DNA of 64,000 nt from Streptococcus sp. (GCA_030527925.1 JAUMZW010000005.1:62001-126000), one strand, 5' to 3'. Positions 1 through 9,382 are shown, counted from the stretch's first letter. The notes: a model not told the origin generated them from the letters alone. Made by a program: numbers and translations.

Positions 1-575
1 TCTAAAAAGGAAATAACCGTCTGTTCATCAATTAAGGCTTCATTTACACCCGCACCATGCATCTTTCCAGCAATAATAAGACCACTAAAATGTTTTTTTG
101 CTAATGCAACTGTTTCTACAATAGCCTTGTTACTAACACCAGTTCCTGGATTTCCTGTTAAACAGATAAAATCAAATCCCAACTCTTCTACACGTTTAAA
201 TGTCTCCTCACTAGCTTGGCGACCTTTGGAAATCTGTTCTTTATCTTCTAACATTTCAGCTTGTAGATCAACAGGTTCCAAATTAACACCAATAGGAACT
301 CCTACTAATTTATGTAAACGACTCACTATCTCCTCTGTTGGAGCATCCAAGCCACAAATTCGTGATTCAAAAACATCAACAACATTTAAGAGAATTAAAT
401 CTGCTCCAAACGCTTTTGCAATTTCAGCATTTGTAACATCTCCAATAAAAGTTTCTCTAGTTGCAACATTTTCAGATAATACAACACGCCCTTCACTGGC
501 CTTAATACTATTTTTTAATTCTTCAGAAGACATTGCCAATATCTCTGAACTATTAGCACTAATTAAACGTTTCAT
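1..575 (-). CDS. Partial barrel-type enzyme of the PEP-phosphonomutase-like DUF7916 group (C-terminus outside window)
   Basis: Minus-strand frame starting MKRLISANSSEILAMSSEEL and running off the left edge. It contains ADLILLNVVDVF, VPIGVNLEPVD, GFDFICLTGNPGTGVSNKAIVET and HFSGLIIAGKMHGAGV, alternating strand/helix segments typical of a TIM barrel. I recall this as an uncharacterised family found next to Lac-type PTS permeases and sometimes called PEP phosphonomutase-like; the reaction is unknown. The start is set by AGAGG eight bases before ATG. It lies 11 bp after the EIIC gene, so it is probably cotranscribed with it and acts on the imported sugar or a product of it. Function is inferred from context only. 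Confidence 0.7.
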   Translation of the reverse strand, partial: MKRLISANSSEILAMSSEELKNSIKASEGRVVLSENVATRETFIGDVTNAEIAKAFGADLILLNVVDVFESRICGLDAPTEEIVSRLHKLVGVPIGVNLEPVDLQAEMLEDKEQISKGRQASEETFKRVEELGFDFICLTGNPGTGVSNKAIVETVALAKKHFSGLIIAGKMHGAGVNEALIDEQTVISFL

Positions 576-586
576 TCAACTAACCT

Positions 587-1849
587 CTATTTTTCTTGTT
601 CTTTATAACGTTTTTCTAAAGTTAATACGAAAGGAAGATATAACAAAACGTCTAATACAATTAAAATGAATTGAAGAATAGATGCATTAATACTACCTGT
701 CGCAAAGAAGCCACTTATAATAGGTGGAGTTGTCCAACCTGGATCAGCATAAGTTAAAGGAACGATACCAGAGGACATTGCTAACCAAGATATAATCAGA
801 TTCATAGCAGGTGCTAAAACAAAGGGAATAAATAACAGTACATTTAATACAACAGGTACTCCAAACATTGTTGGTTCATTTATATTAAATAAACCAGGGG
901 TAACTGTAATAGGTGCTAGAGCTTTCATTTGAGCACTGGCTTTTTTCTTTCTAACAATATAAGCAATAGCAAGAACTAATCCAATAGTCGCACCACCACC
1001 ACCAATGAAAACAAAATTATCCATAAAGACATTTGTAAAAATATTAGGTAACTTTTCTCCAGCCTGATGTGCGACACGGTTAGCATCAAGGTTTGCAATC
1101 CATATTGGTTTTACGATACTATTTGCGATATTACCACCGTGTAATCCAACAAACCATAGTAAGCTATTAATAATAACAAGGAAAAATAAACCAATGATAT
1201 TATTTCCAATTAAACCAAGCGGAACTCCTAATACAACTTGTGCAACCTCATGTAGATTAGGAAGATGTGTTGCATCTAATAGAGCATAGATAAATAACCA
1301 CAATGAAATGATAACTGCCCCAGGTATAATGGCACTAAAACTTTTTGAAACAGCAGGTGGAACACCATCTGGCATTTTAATTTGAATATCGTGATTGATA
1401 AACCATTGGTATATATAACCGTTAATCAATCCCAATACCATAGCAATAAATAAACCTTTAGAAGCCATATAGGCTGTAGGTAATCCTTCTCCTACTTTAT
1501 TCGCTATAAACGGTGTAACTGCTATAAAAGCAGATAAATTGATGATTCCTGCTGCAATACCATCCACCTTATATTGTCTAGCCAAACTATAAGAAATACC
1601 AAAACTAGACACAATACCAATTAAACCAAAACTACTATTAACGCCTTTCCATAAATAGCCTGCAACACCAATTTTTCCTAAATAAGCTTCCCAACCTGGT
1701 ATAGGAAATGCTGCAATAATCATCATAATTGAACCAACGATGATTAAAGGGATAGAATACGTGATACCATCTCGAATAGCAACTAAAAACCTATTATTAC
1801 CAAGCTTCATTGCCACAGGAAGTAATTTTTCTTGAAGAAATTTATCCAT
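587..1849 (-). CDS. PTS sugar transporter subunit IIC, lactose/cellobiose (Lac) family
   Basis: 420-residue polytopic membrane protein, about the usual length for a stand-alone Lac-family EIIC. It starts MDKFLQEKLLPVAMKLGNN, and the next hydrophobic stretch (YSIPLIIVGSIMMIIAAFPIPGW) is characteristic of the family. The N(I/A)NEPTMFGVP-type motif that forms part of the sugar site is visible as NINEPTMFGVPVVLN. It would move a beta-glucoside or lactose-type disaccharide while it is phosphorylated by EIIB and EIIA, neither of which is encoded here, so they must be shared or elsewhere. AAAGGAG precedes the ATG. A cre site lies upstream and a ROK-type regulator diverges from it, so carbon catabolite control is likely. 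The substrate cannot be read from sequence. Confidence 0.9.
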   Translation of the reverse strand: MDKFLQEKLLPVAMKLGNNRFLVAIRDGITYSIPLIIVGSIMMIIAAFPIPGWEAYLGKIGVAGYLWKGVNSSFGLIGIVSSFGISYSLARQYKVDGIAAGIINLSAFIAVTPFIANKVGEGLPTAYMASKGLFIAMVLGLINGYIYQWFINHDIQIKMPDGVPPAVSKSFSAIIPGAVIISLWLFIYALLDATHLPNLHEVAQVVLGVPLGLIGNNIIGLFFLVIINSLLWFVGLHGGNIANSIVKPIWIANLDANRVAHQAGEKLPNIFTNVFMDNFVFIGGGGATIGLVLAIAYIVRKKKASAQMKALAPITVTPGLFNINEPTMFGVPVVLNVLLFIPFVLAPAMNLIISWLAMSSGIVPLTYADPGWTTPPIISGFFATGSINASILQFILIVLDVLLYLPFVLTLEKRYKEQEK

Positions 1850-1889
1850 GACTAACTCCTTTTTTTATTGTTAAATCAAAATATATGTT

Positions 1890-1903
1890 TTTAAGCGCTT
1901 ACA
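1890..1903. promoter_or_regulatory. Candidate cre (CcpA-binding) site upstream of the EIIC gene
   Basis: TTTAAGCGCTTACA differs from the consensus TGWAANCGNTNWCA at one position only. It sits 41 bp before the EIIC start in the EIIC/ROK intergenic region, where CcpA would repress the sugar genes. The ccpA gene is in the same window. Confidence 0.65.
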
Positions 1904-2013
1904 TTATATCTTTAGTTATATTTTATTATTTATTATTACCTATGTCAATATATATTGTTTTCTTTTTAATTATTTTTTATAATTAATTTAACTATTTTAG
2001 AAAGAGGAAATTT

Positions 2014-3209
2014 ATGACAGCTTCACTAAAAATCAAGCTCTAAAAGCTCTTATTTTAGAAACAATTTATGTTAATAAAAAGATTTCTCGTATTGACATTT
2101 CTAAAATAACACACATCACCCCATCCACAACCAGTTTACTTACCGCAGAGTTATTAAATGAAAAAAAAATAATTGAATTAAGTAACTTTAAATCAAATCA
2201 GGAACACGTTGGTAGAAAAAAGATTCTACTGACAATTAATCCTAGTCACTCCTTTTATCTTGGCTGTGAAATTACCGAAAACTATTTTACATTTACCATA
2301 GGTAGCAATACCGGTATCACTATCGCACATGAAAATAATGACATTACTAAGGAAGCTATTCAAAAAGAAGGTAGTATTCTTTTTATCAAATATCTGAAAC
2401 AATTTCTATCTTTGCACCAAGACTACGACATAGCTGCCATAGGTATTGCCATACCAGGTCGTTACAATCCTAATTTTCAAACTATTATTACAGATAATCT
2501 ACTCTGGAAAAATTTTAACTTAAAAACTATACAAGAAAACCTACCCTATCCTGTCTTTTTTTCAAATAATGTTAACTGCATGGCTATTTTTCAGCGATTA
2601 CTTACAGATGAAACTAATAACGAAAACTTTATTTTTTTCCATTTTAAAAGAGGGATGCATTGTTCATATATGTACAATGGCAATATTTACGGTAGGAACA
2701 ATAATATTATTGGCGAAATTGGACACACGATTGTATCTTTAGAAGGACCTTTATGTACCTGTGGTAAGCGAGGATGTCTCCAGACCTACTTAGGAGAATC
2801 CTATCTCCTAGCTAATGCAGTAAAAATTGCTCAACATTTTCCCAATTCAATTTTAGGAGCCATTTACAAAGAGCAACCTAATTTAAATTTGGAACATCTT
2901 TTACTGGCTTATGATTTAGGTGACACTATTGTTCATACCTTATTAGATAATGCTATGAAATATTTAGCACAGTCTCTTTTTAATCTCAGTATCCTAATTG
3001 ATAGCAAAAAAATTTTTCTGCATAGTCCATTATTAGTTAATAAAAGACTAGCTAAAAACCTACAAGATAATATCACAATTGAACCTCAGTTATTGCAAAC
3101 ACAGATTTCTCCATTAATAGAAATTATACCCTATGACATATACACAGGTGCTAATTCAGCAATTGCCTTAGCTGTGGGCTCCTATCTTCTTGGACAACCA
3201 AGAGATTAG
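2014..3209 (+). pseudogene. ROK-family sugar-responsive transcriptional repressor, frameshifted after the start codon
   Basis: From about 2016 to 3209 one frame encodes a full ROK repressor: an N-terminal winged-helix region (QALKALILETIYVNKKISRI..., THITPSTTSLLTAELL) and a ROK domain with the family zinc motif CTCGKRGCL preceded by GEIGHTIV. The only good start, ATG 2014 preceded by AAAGAGGAAA, is in another frame and reaches TAA after nine codons. One extra A in the A5 run at 2028-2032 would join it to the domain as MTASLKNQALKAL. It diverges from the EIIC gene and presumably controlled it. As written, translation could only begin inside the ROK domain (ATG near 2580), giving a protein without DNA-binding region. 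Confidence 0.8.
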
Positions 3210-3271
3210 TAGTATTCATTTTATAATATCAACTAAATTCTTCAGGAAAATGACATATACTTAAACCATAA

Positions 3272-3303
3272 AAAACATATCCTAGAAAAGGATATGTTTT
3301 TTT
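3272..3303 (+). terminator. Rho-independent terminator after the ROK gene
   Basis: AACATATCCT pairs with AGGATATGTT and is followed by a run of seven or more T. Confidence 0.8.
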
Positions 3304-3432
3304 ATTAACAATAGGGATATTTAGGGAAAGAATTATGTTTTATCAGTAGTCGCAGATACATTTAAGTCTAGACAGCATTAAAATCATCATTTAGATATCT
3401 AGAAGGAATGACGTAAATGTTTAAAAGCACAT

Positions 3433-3753
3433 TTGGTTCGAGATGAACTCATTCTTCATTCAGACAGAGGGAGTCAATATACGAGTAAAGAATACAATGA
3501 TTTCTTACAGAAACATGGCATTCAGCATTTCTATAGTGCCAAAGGTTCTCCATATGATAATAGTTGTATTGAATCCTTTCATGCTACAATCAAAAAAGAG
3601 TGTATCTATGTTGAAACTAATGTCGGTTACAAAGATGATCAGTCTTGTTACTCAAGTATTTTCAAGTACATTGAAGGATTTTATCATTCGAGAAGACGTC
3701 ACAGTAAACTGAATTATCTTTGTCCAAATGACTTTGAAAAACAAATAGCTTAA
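3433..3753 (+). pseudogene. IS3-family transposase OrfB remnant (C-terminal third)
   Basis: 106 codons covering the end of the DDE integrase core: ILHSDRGSQYTS (second catalytic Asp), GSPYDNSCIESFHATIKKE (catalytic Glu) and the C-terminal FYHSRRRHSKLNYLCPNDFE. A full IS3-type OrfB is about 280 residues, so two thirds is missing. A stop codon (TGA 3409) lies just upstream in frame. A weak match (LSVVADTF) in another frame around 3339-3363 may be more degraded remnant. The first Asp of the triad and OrfA are absent, so it cannot transpose. It marks an old insertion between the sugar locus and rlmD. Confidence 0.85.
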
Positions 3754-3760
3754 TCGCAAA

Positions 3761-3812
3761 AACTCCTTCTCCATACTGATAAAAATAACTTTATCAGTAT
3801 GGAGAAGGAGTT
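3761..3812. repeat. Perfect 23-bp inverted repeat with 6-base loop beyond the transposase remnant
   Basis: The arm at 3761-3783 is the exact reverse complement of 3790-3812, separated by AATAAC. It begins eight bases after the transposase stop codon. No T run follows on either strand, so it is not a classic terminator. It may be the element's own 3' hairpin or a separate palindromic repeat. Confidence 0.85.
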
Positions 3813-4101
3813 AAATAACATAATAATGCAAACCTTAATTTTCTCCCAAAATGTGTCTAAAATATTGACATAAATCCACATTACCATTTGTCCTGATGTC
3901 TATTCTTCCTTCTACATGTTTTTACTCCTAAAAATAAAAAAGCGAGAACACTTATCGAAATGTTCTCGTATTACTTTGATATAACTAATATTTGTGTCTT
4001 CCGCAAACAGGTGAGATAAAAATGCTAACTTCAATCTCCTTTTTTGGACTTTTTTGAGTCCTCCTCAATCATCTGAAACAAATACATAAAATCAAGAATT
4101 C
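3813..4101. other. Gene-free stretch between IS remnant and rlmD
   Basis: With the inverted repeat, about 350 bases lack a recognisable gene. The stretch holds possible IS end sequence (about 3850-3920) and the minus-strand terminator at 3933-3968. The minus strand also has a GGAGG and a GGAGA motif near 4047-4070 followed only by very short reading frames; I could not assign a product. Confidence 0.5.
3933..3968 (-). terminator. Minus-strand terminator downstream of rlmD
   Basis: CGAGAACA (3943-3950) pairs with TGTTCTCG (3961-3968). On the minus strand it is followed by CTTTTTTATTTTT. It lies about 135 bp past the rlmD stop. Confidence 0.7.
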
Positions 4102-5460
4102 TCAGCATTCCTTCCTTTGTAGTTTCACTACAGCCTCGGTCCTTGCTGTATGAGGAAACATATCTACTGATTGAATATAATGAATATCATAAACTCTACT
4201 TAATTTAACTAAATCTCTAGCCAATGTTGAAACGTTGCATGAAACATATACCATTTTCTTGGGCGTAAAGGTTAAAATCGTGTCTAATAATTTATCATCT
4301 AGGCCCGTTCTTGGTGGGTCTACAATTAAAGCATCAGCCCAATAACCTTCTTTATACCATCTAGGAATAATATCTTCTGCTTTCCCCGTTTCATAATGCG
4401 TATTTTCAAAGCCCATCTTTTCGGCATTCTTTTTAGCATCCTCGATAGCTTCAGGTATAATATCCATTCCTCTGACCGATTTGACGCGATTTGCAAAAGC
4501 AAAACCAATAGTTCCTACACCACAATAGGCATCAATTAAATGTTCTTCTCCTGAAATATCCAAGGCTTTAACAGCTTCATGATATAGAACTTGCGTTTGC
4601 TGTGGATTAAGCTGATAAAAAGCTCTTGGCGATAGTGAGAAGTGGTAATCCAAAACTTGCTCATCAATAGTTTCCTTACCCCATAAGATATTGGTTTTTT
4701 CACCATAAATCTCACTTGTTTTCCTAGTATTAAGATTAAAAGCGACCGTGACAATTTGAGAATATTTTCTTATCAGCTCCGCAATAATATCAGATAAATC
4801 TAAGACCTTACTGGAAATAAAGATAACTTGAACTTCTCCGCTAGATTGGGCACGACGAATCATAACTGTCCTTACACCTTGAATTTTGCGTTCATTATAT
4901 ATAGGTAGTTTATATTTTTTTAATAGATGACTGATATCATTAATAATAGCTTGAGTTATCTTGTCCTGCACTAAACAATCCTGTAATTCAATCAATTGAT
5001 GTGTTCCTTCAGCGTATAGACCAGCTTTAACCGATTTGCCAATAGCACGTGTCTGAAACTGTAGTTTTGCTCTATAATGTTGAGGTTTTTCCATACCAAT
5101 TGTAGGTCTAATCTCATAGCTTTCATAACCTTCTGGTTGAAATTTTTTTAGAGCTTGTCTAATGAGCTCAACCTTATACTCAAGTTGTTTGTCATATCTT
5201 AGATGCATGATCTGACATCCCCCACATTCCTCATAAATATGACATTCAGGCAAAACACGAAATTTTGAAGATTTTTTTACTGATAATAATTTAGCTTCTG
5301 CAAAATTACGCTTAACTGCTGTTATTTGACAAAAAACTTCTTCACCTTTTAAAGCTCCTTTAACAAACACAAGAGTTTTTTTATAAAAACCAATACCTTC
5401 ACCATTAATCCCCATTCGTTTAATACGTAACGGAATTTTTTGTTTGATTGCAACTGACAT
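4102..5460 (-). CDS. rlmD: 23S rRNA (uracil-5-)-methyltransferase, RlmD/RlmCD (RumA) family
   Basis: 452 residues, the usual length. An N-terminal TRAM (OB-fold) domain covers about residues 1-60. An Fe-S motif follows (Cys near 74, CGGC near 80-83, and DCLVQD near 160). The SAM-binding methyltransferase fold contains [19 protein letters not shown] and the catalytic Cys in [12 protein letters not shown] (about residue 410). It methylates C5 of uridine in 23S rRNA using SAM; the Gram-positive RlmCD enzyme modifies both U747 and U1939, and which sites this copy uses cannot be told. It diverges from recX and ends before a separate terminator, so it looks monocistronic. Confidence 0.92.
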   Translation of the reverse strand: MSVAIKQKIPLRIKRMGINGEGIGFYKKTLVFVKGALKGEEVFCQITAVKRNFAEAKLLSVKKSSKFRVLPECHIYEECGGCQIMHLRYDKQLEYKVELIRQALKKFQPEGYESYEIRPTIGMEKPQHYRAKLQFQTRAIGKSVKAGLYAEGTHQLIELQDCLVQDKITQAIINDISHLLKKYKLPIYNERKIQGVRTVMIRRAQSSGEVQVIFISSKVLDLSDIIAELIRKYSQIVTVAFNLNTRKTSEIYGEKTNILWGKETIDEQVLDYHFSLSPRAFYQLNPQQTQVLYHEAVKALDISGEEHLIDAYCGVGTIGFAFANRVKSVRGMDIIPEAIEDAKKNAEKMGFENTHYETGKAEDIIPRWYKEGYWADALIVDPPRTGLDDKLLDTILTFTPKKMVYVSCNVSTLARDLVKLSRVYDIHYIQSVDMFPHTARTEAVVKLQRKEC

Positions 5461-5504
5461 TTTAAATCTCTTCCTCTTTATTCTTTTCTTATTTTAACAT
5501 TTTT

Positions 5505-5534
5505 TTAAAGTTAACTTCTCTTTTATGCTAAAAT
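5505..5534 (+). promoter_or_regulatory. recX promoter, apparently giving a leaderless transcript
   Basis: A -10 box TAAAAT (5529-5534) preceded by TATGC ends six bases before the recX ATG at 5541, and a weak -35 TTAAAG lies 18 bases further up. There is no Shine-Dalgarno sequence between. Transcription would start at or next to the A of ATG. Confidence 0.5.
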
Positions 5535-5540
5535 AAAACT

Positions 5541-6320
5541 ATGAAAATAACAAAATTAGAAAAGCAAAAACGTCTCTATCTCCTACAAATTGATCAAACA
5601 GAAGAACTTTACATCACAGAAGATACCATTGTTCGCTATATGCTCAGTAAAAATATGGAAATAACTGAAGAGCAACTCACTCAAATTAAAATGTTTGCTC
5701 AATATTCTGAAGCGAAAAATTTTGCCCTGTACTACCTTTCCTTTAAACAACGCACAAAAAAAGAAGTCACTAACTATCTCAAAGAAAAAGAATTTAATGA
5801 TTCAACGATAACACAAGTTCTAAAGGAACTCGAAACGCAAGAATGGATAAATGAAGCACGGTATGTAGAAACATACCTTAGACAGAATTTATCTACTAGT
5901 GATAAAGGACCATATGTCATCTTACAAAAACTAAAAGAAAAAGGTATTTCTGAACATCTCATTACTGCTGAATTAGAGAAGACGGATTTTTCAGAACTTC
6001 TTACAAAACTTATTACTAAATATGTAAAAAAGTACCAACATAAAGTTCCTAAAAATAAGCTTTTCCCCAAAATTCAACAAACCTTAACACAAAAAGGATT
6101 TCACTACACTGACATCAATAAGCAACTCAATAAAATAGAACTTGAAGATAGTGAGGATACTCAAAATCAACTGTTACAAAAAGAACTCGTAAAATTATTA
6201 AAACGGTATCAAAGAAAGTACTCTGGCTATGACCTCAAGCAACATCTTATTCAAGCATTGCTACGAAAAGGCTTTAACTATGATGATATCAAATCAACAA
6301 TCTCCCAAATAAACCTGTAA
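5541..6320 (+). CDS. recX: Recombination regulatory protein RecX
   Basis: 259 residues rich in Lys, Gln and Leu, made of repeated three-helix units (FALYYLSFKQRTKKEVTNYL, LKEKGISEHLITAEL, KGFHYTDINKQL, LLRKGFNYDDIKSTI), the architecture of RecX. Length matches the long Firmicute RecX. RecX binds RecA filaments in the cytoplasm and modulates strand exchange. It is divergent from rlmD with an 80-bp gap. No Shine-Dalgarno precedes the ATG, and the -10 box lies directly before it, so translation is probably leaderless. A terminator follows at once, so it is monocistronic. Confidence 0.9.
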   Translation: MKITKLEKQKRLYLLQIDQTEELYITEDTIVRYMLSKNMEITEEQLTQIKMFAQYSEAKNFALYYLSFKQRTKKEVTNYLKEKEFNDSTITQVLKELETQEWINEARYVETYLRQNLSTSDKGPYVILQKLKEKGISEHLITAELEKTDFSELLTKLITKYVKKYQHKVPKNKLFPKIQQTLTQKGFHYTDINKQLNKIELEDSEDTQNQLLQKELVKLLKRYQRKYSGYDLKQHLIQALLRKGFNYDDIKSTISQINL

Positions 6321-6354
6321 AAAGATCAATGATAAACTTTGGTCTTTTTTTTTT
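6321..6354 (+). terminator. recX terminator
   Basis: AAAGATCAA pairs with TTGGTCTTT (one G-U) and runs into about ten T. Confidence 0.8.
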
Positions 6355-6427
6355 CGTCCAATTGATAGCAATTAAAAGATACAAGGAAACATAACTTATA
6401 AAAGCTCACTTTAAAAATTTATATCAA

Positions 6428-6457
6428 TAAAAAAGAGGCCTTACTAAATTTGCCTCA
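6428..6457 (-). terminator. ccpA terminator
   Basis: Minus strand: GAGGC and GCCTC stem (6435-6439 with 6452-6456) followed by TTTTTTATTG. It lies 63 bp beyond the ccpA stop. Confidence 0.65.
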
Positions 6458-6519
6458 CTCTTATATAGCAGAGAGTAGATTTATTAACAATGACATTAAT
6501 AAATCCACTAAAATATAAA

Positions 6520-7521
6520 TTATTTCGTTGAACCTCTCTGGATAATACCATGATGAAGTAAAATCTGCTTCTCTTCCAACTCTTCTTTATTCATTATTTT
6601 AGTCAGCATACGCATACTAACAGCACCCAAATCATAAATTGGCTGACTAATTGATGATAAATTAGGTCTTGTGTAACGTGTAACAGCTGAATCATTACTT
6701 GTAATAATTTCAAAATCCTCTGGAACAGATTTACCTGCTGCAAACAGGCCATTTAATAGACCGGCAGCTAGACTATCCTCAGCAACATAGATTGCCGTAG
6801 CACCTGACGAAATAATACGTTCGGCTAGGGCAAAACCATCCTCATATTTATATTTAGACTCAAAAACGAGACCTTCTTTAAAGGATAATTTGTTATGCTT
6901 TAAACCTTCTTTGTAACCAACTAAGCGAATTTTACCATTAATATCATCCGTTAGAGGACCAGATACAAATGCTATTTTTTTATTATTCTTAGATAAAATG
7001 TCAACGGCCTCTTTAACTGCAGATTTATAATCCACATTAACACTTGGTAATTGACCTTCTAAATCAACTGTTCCAGCCAAAACAATCGGTGTTCTAGAAC
7101 GTGAAAATTCTGCTCTAATCTTCTCACTTAAGTGATGCCCCATAAAGATAATACCATCTACTTGCTTAGCAAAAAGAGTATTAACCACATTGACTTCTTT
7201 ATCATCATCTTCATCACTAGAAGTTAAGACAATGTTATATTTATACATAGTTGCAATATCATCAATTCCCTTGGCTAACAGAGAAAAATACGAATTTGAG
7301 ATATTAGGAATAACAACACCAACAGTTGTCGTTTTCTTACTTGCTAAACCACGCGCAACAGCATTTGGACGATAATCTAATCTATCAATAACTTCAAGAA
7401 CTTTCTTCCTGGTGTTTTCTTTAACATTTTTATTCCCATTGACAACTCTACTAACAGTAGCCATTGATACACCAGCTTCTCTTGCGACATCATAAATAGT
7501 GATTGTATCATCAGTATTCAT
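6520..7521 (-). CDS. ccpA: Catabolite control protein A (LacI/GalR family)
   Basis: LacI-type helix-turn-helix at residues 5-25 (ITIYDVAREAGVSMATVSRV), hinge helix (RPNAVARGLASKKT), then a periplasmic-binding-protein-like core (GVVIPNISNSYF..., EGLVFESKYKYEDG). CcpA with HPr-Ser46-P binds cre sites to repress or activate carbon genes. I chose ATG at 7521 (MNTDDTIT, 333 aa) over the in-frame GTG two codons earlier because AGGAAGGGG is ideally spaced for the ATG and the family starts this way. It is divergent from pepQ, the conserved arrangement in lactic acid bacteria. A cre-like site lies between them, consistent with autoregulation. Confidence 0.96.
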   Translation of the reverse strand: MNTDDTITIYDVAREAGVSMATVSRVVNGNKNVKENTRKKVLEVIDRLDYRPNAVARGLASKKTTTVGVVIPNISNSYFSLLAKGIDDIATMYKYNIVLTSSDEDDDKEVNVVNTLFAKQVDGIIFMGHHLSEKIRAEFSRSRTPIVLAGTVDLEGQLPSVNVDYKSAVKEAVDILSKNNKKIAFVSGPLTDDINGKIRLVGYKEGLKHNKLSFKEGLVFESKYKYEDGFALAERIISSGATAIYVAEDSLAAGLLNGLFAAGKSVPEDFEIITSNDSAVTRYTRPNLSSISQPIYDLGAVSMRMLTKIMNKEELEEKQILLHHGIIQRGSTK

Positions 7522-7576
7522 TTTCACTTCCCCTTCCTTTATTTACGGTATACTTACTCTTTATTTTACCATTTTT

Positions 7577-7590
7577 TGGAAACACTTTCA
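7577..7590. promoter_or_regulatory. Candidate cre site in the ccpA-pepQ intergenic region
   Basis: TGGAAACACTTTCA matches the cre consensus except for two positions, including the central CG. It lies 56 bp upstream of ccpA. A cre between pepQ and ccpA is known in related bacteria; use here is inferred. Confidence 0.45.
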
Positions 7591-7749
7591 ATCATAAATC
7601 ATCCTTCCTTTCATATTTAATAAGACTTTATGACTGAAAAATTAATGAATGATTATTCTATCATAAATAATAAATGAATTGCTAATAGAAGACTTGATTT
7701 TTTAAGTTTTTTTTGAAAAAATAGAATCACTATAGAAAGAAGGTTAAAT

Positions 7750-8829
7750 ATGACAAAATTAGACCAAATAAGACAATTTTTACAGGAGGAAAAATCATCC
7801 CTTGCTATTTTCTCTGACCCTGTCACCATCAATTATCTAACAGGTTTCTACTGTGACCCTCATGAAAGACAGCAATTTTTATTTGTTTATACAGATAAGA
7901 ACCCATACCTTTTTGTTCCAGCTCTAGAAGTAGACCGAGCTAAAAGAACACTCTCTTTTCCTGTTTTTGGTTATATTGATTCAGAAAACCCTTGGACAAA
8001 GATAAAAAATGAACTCCCATCTACAAAATCTGAAAATATTTTTGCAGAATTTGATAATTTAAACGTTTCAAAATTTAAACATTTAGAACAAGTATTTACA
8101 GGATATTTTAAAAATCTTACTCCATATATTCAAAATATGAGACTCATTAAAACTCAAGACGAAATCGATAAAATGTTATTATCCGGCAAATTTGCTGATA
8201 AGGCAATGCAAACGGGCTTTGAAAACATTTCACTTGATGTCACAGAAACTGATATTATTGCTTCCATTGAATACAAGATGAAACAAATTGGAATCAATAA
8301 AATGAGCTTTGATACAATGGTTCTGACAGGAAACAATGCGGCAGATCCTCATGGTATTCCTGGTACAAACAAAATTGAAAATAACGCCTTGCTTTTATTT
8401 GACTTGGGAGTAGAACACCAAGGTTATATGAGTGATATGACACGTACCGTCGCTGTGGGTAAACCAAATCAATTTAAAAAAGATATTTATGCTATCTGTC
8501 TTGAAGCTCAATTAACTGCGCAAGATTTTATCAAACCCGGTGTTACAGCTAGTCAAGTTGATGCAGCTGCTCGAAATGTTATTGAAAAAGCAGGTTGTGG
8601 TGAATATTTTAATCATCGTTTGGGACATGGAATAGGAATGGATGTGCATGAATACCCTTCTATTATGGAAGGAAATGACCTTATTATTCAAGAGGGGATG
8701 TGTTTTTCTGTTGAGCCAGGAATCTATATTCCTGGTAAAGTTGGAGTTCGAATTGAGGACTGTGGCTATGTTACTAAAACAGGATTTGAAGTCTTTACAA
8801 AGACTAGTAAGGACTTACTTTACATCTAA
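7750..8829 (+). CDS. pepQ: Xaa-Pro dipeptidase PepQ (M24 metallopeptidase)
   Basis: 359 residues, the standard length. The creatinase-like N-terminal domain covers about 1-130 (FSDPVTINYLTGFYCDPHERQ). The pita-bread catalytic domain carries the metal ligands in LLFDLGVEHQGYMSDMTRTVAVG (two Asp), HRLGHGIGMDVHEYP (His), FSVEPGIYIPG (Glu) and GVRIEDCGYV (Glu). It cleaves dipeptides with C-terminal proline in the cytoplasm, the last step of casein or host-peptide use. AGAAAGAAGG precedes the ATG. It is monocistronic and divergent from ccpA, so CcpA regulation is plausible. Confidence 0.95.
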   Translation: MTKLDQIRQFLQEEKSSLAIFSDPVTINYLTGFYCDPHERQQFLFVYTDKNPYLFVPALEVDRAKRTLSFPVFGYIDSENPWTKIKNELPSTKSENIFAEFDNLNVSKFKHLEQVFTGYFKNLTPYIQNMRLIKTQDEIDKMLLSGKFADKAMQTGFENISLDVTETDIIASIEYKMKQIGINKMSFDTMVLTGNNAADPHGIPGTNKIENNALLLFDLGVEHQGYMSDMTRTVAVGKPNQFKKDIYAICLEAQLTAQDFIKPGVTASQVDAAARNVIEKAGCGEYFNHRLGHGIGMDVHEYPSIMEGNDLIIQEGMCFSVEPGIYIPGKVGVRIEDCGYVTKTGFEVFTKTSKDLLYI

Positions 8830-8840
8830 AGTCTTAATAA

Positions 8841-8866
8841 AAAAGAGTATTATAATGCTCTTTTTT
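8841..8866 (+). terminator. pepQ terminator
   Basis: AAAGAG(UAU) pairs with (AUG)CUCUUU and is followed by a T run. Confidence 0.7.
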
Positions 8867-8916
8867 ACATCTATCATATAAACATTTTTATAATTGCCAA
8901 TCAATTTTAAAAATGT

Positions 8917-8945
8917 TTGAAAATTCTATCTTTTTATGGGATAAT
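8917..8945 (+). promoter_or_regulatory. Promoter of the SufT-like gene
   Basis: TTGAAA (8917-8922), 17-bp spacer, GATAAT (8940-8945). It lies inside the upstream extension of the reading frame, which helps rule out the earlier start at 8917. Confidence 0.6.
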
Positions 8946-8973
8946 ATTTTTATCATACATAAGGGGAGATAAA

Positions 8974-9318
8974 ATGCTTAGAGAAGATATTAAAATAAAT
9001 GATAATACTAAAAAATTCAGTAAAGAATTAGAGGATATCTTACAAACCATTTATGATCCTGAAATCGAGCTTGATATTTATAATCTAGGTCTAATTTATG
9101 AAATTCTTATTTCTAATGATGGACATTGTGATTTTGTAATGACATTTACAGATGCAAGTTGTAATTGTGCTGAAACCATGCCTCCAGAAATTGTTGAAAA
9201 ATTAAAAACAATTGAGGGTATTAATAGCGTTACTGTACAAATTGTTTGGAATCCTGTTTGGAAAATGACACGCATTAGTCGTATCGGTCGTATCACTTTG
9301 GGGATAAGCCCAAGATAA
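8974..9318 (+). CDS. Metal-sulfur cluster assembly factor (MIP18/DUF59 family, SufT/PaaD-like)
   Basis: 114 residues. DPEIELDIYNLGLIYEI is the DUF59 signature (DPE...NLGLIY). The segment DASCNCAETMPPEIVEKL holds the cysteines that occupy the position of the reactive Cys of the family. The C-terminus has the VWNPVWKMTRIS variant of the conserved VWDPPWTPERMS. The family helps deliver Fe-S clusters to target enzymes; ilvD, whose product needs an Fe-S cluster, is the next gene but convergent. The start at 8974 is chosen for AAGGGGA six bases upstream; an earlier in-frame start lies within the promoter. Confidence 0.88.
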   Translation: MLREDIKINDNTKKFSKELEDILQTIYDPEIELDIYNLGLIYEILISNDGHCDFVMTFTDASCNCAETMPPEIVEKLKTIEGINSVTVQIVWNPVWKMTRISRIGRITLGISPR

Positions 9319-9382
9319 AACAAATGACATAACAAAGATATGTCTTAGAATATAGACAAACCTATATATTATTTAAAATAAA

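Noticed and set aside
127..669. Long open frame on the plus strand opposite the first gene
   Set aside because: It is antisense to the conserved minus-strand enzyme and to the EIIC end, and its translation has no family features.
3443..3712. Second open frame within the transposase remnant
   Set aside because: It is an overlapping frame; the DDE motifs are in the other frame.
3970..4101. Short peptide gene on the minus strand after rlmD
   Set aside because: GGAGG and GGAGA motifs exist, but the following frames are very short or run into the terminator, and no known peptide was recognised.
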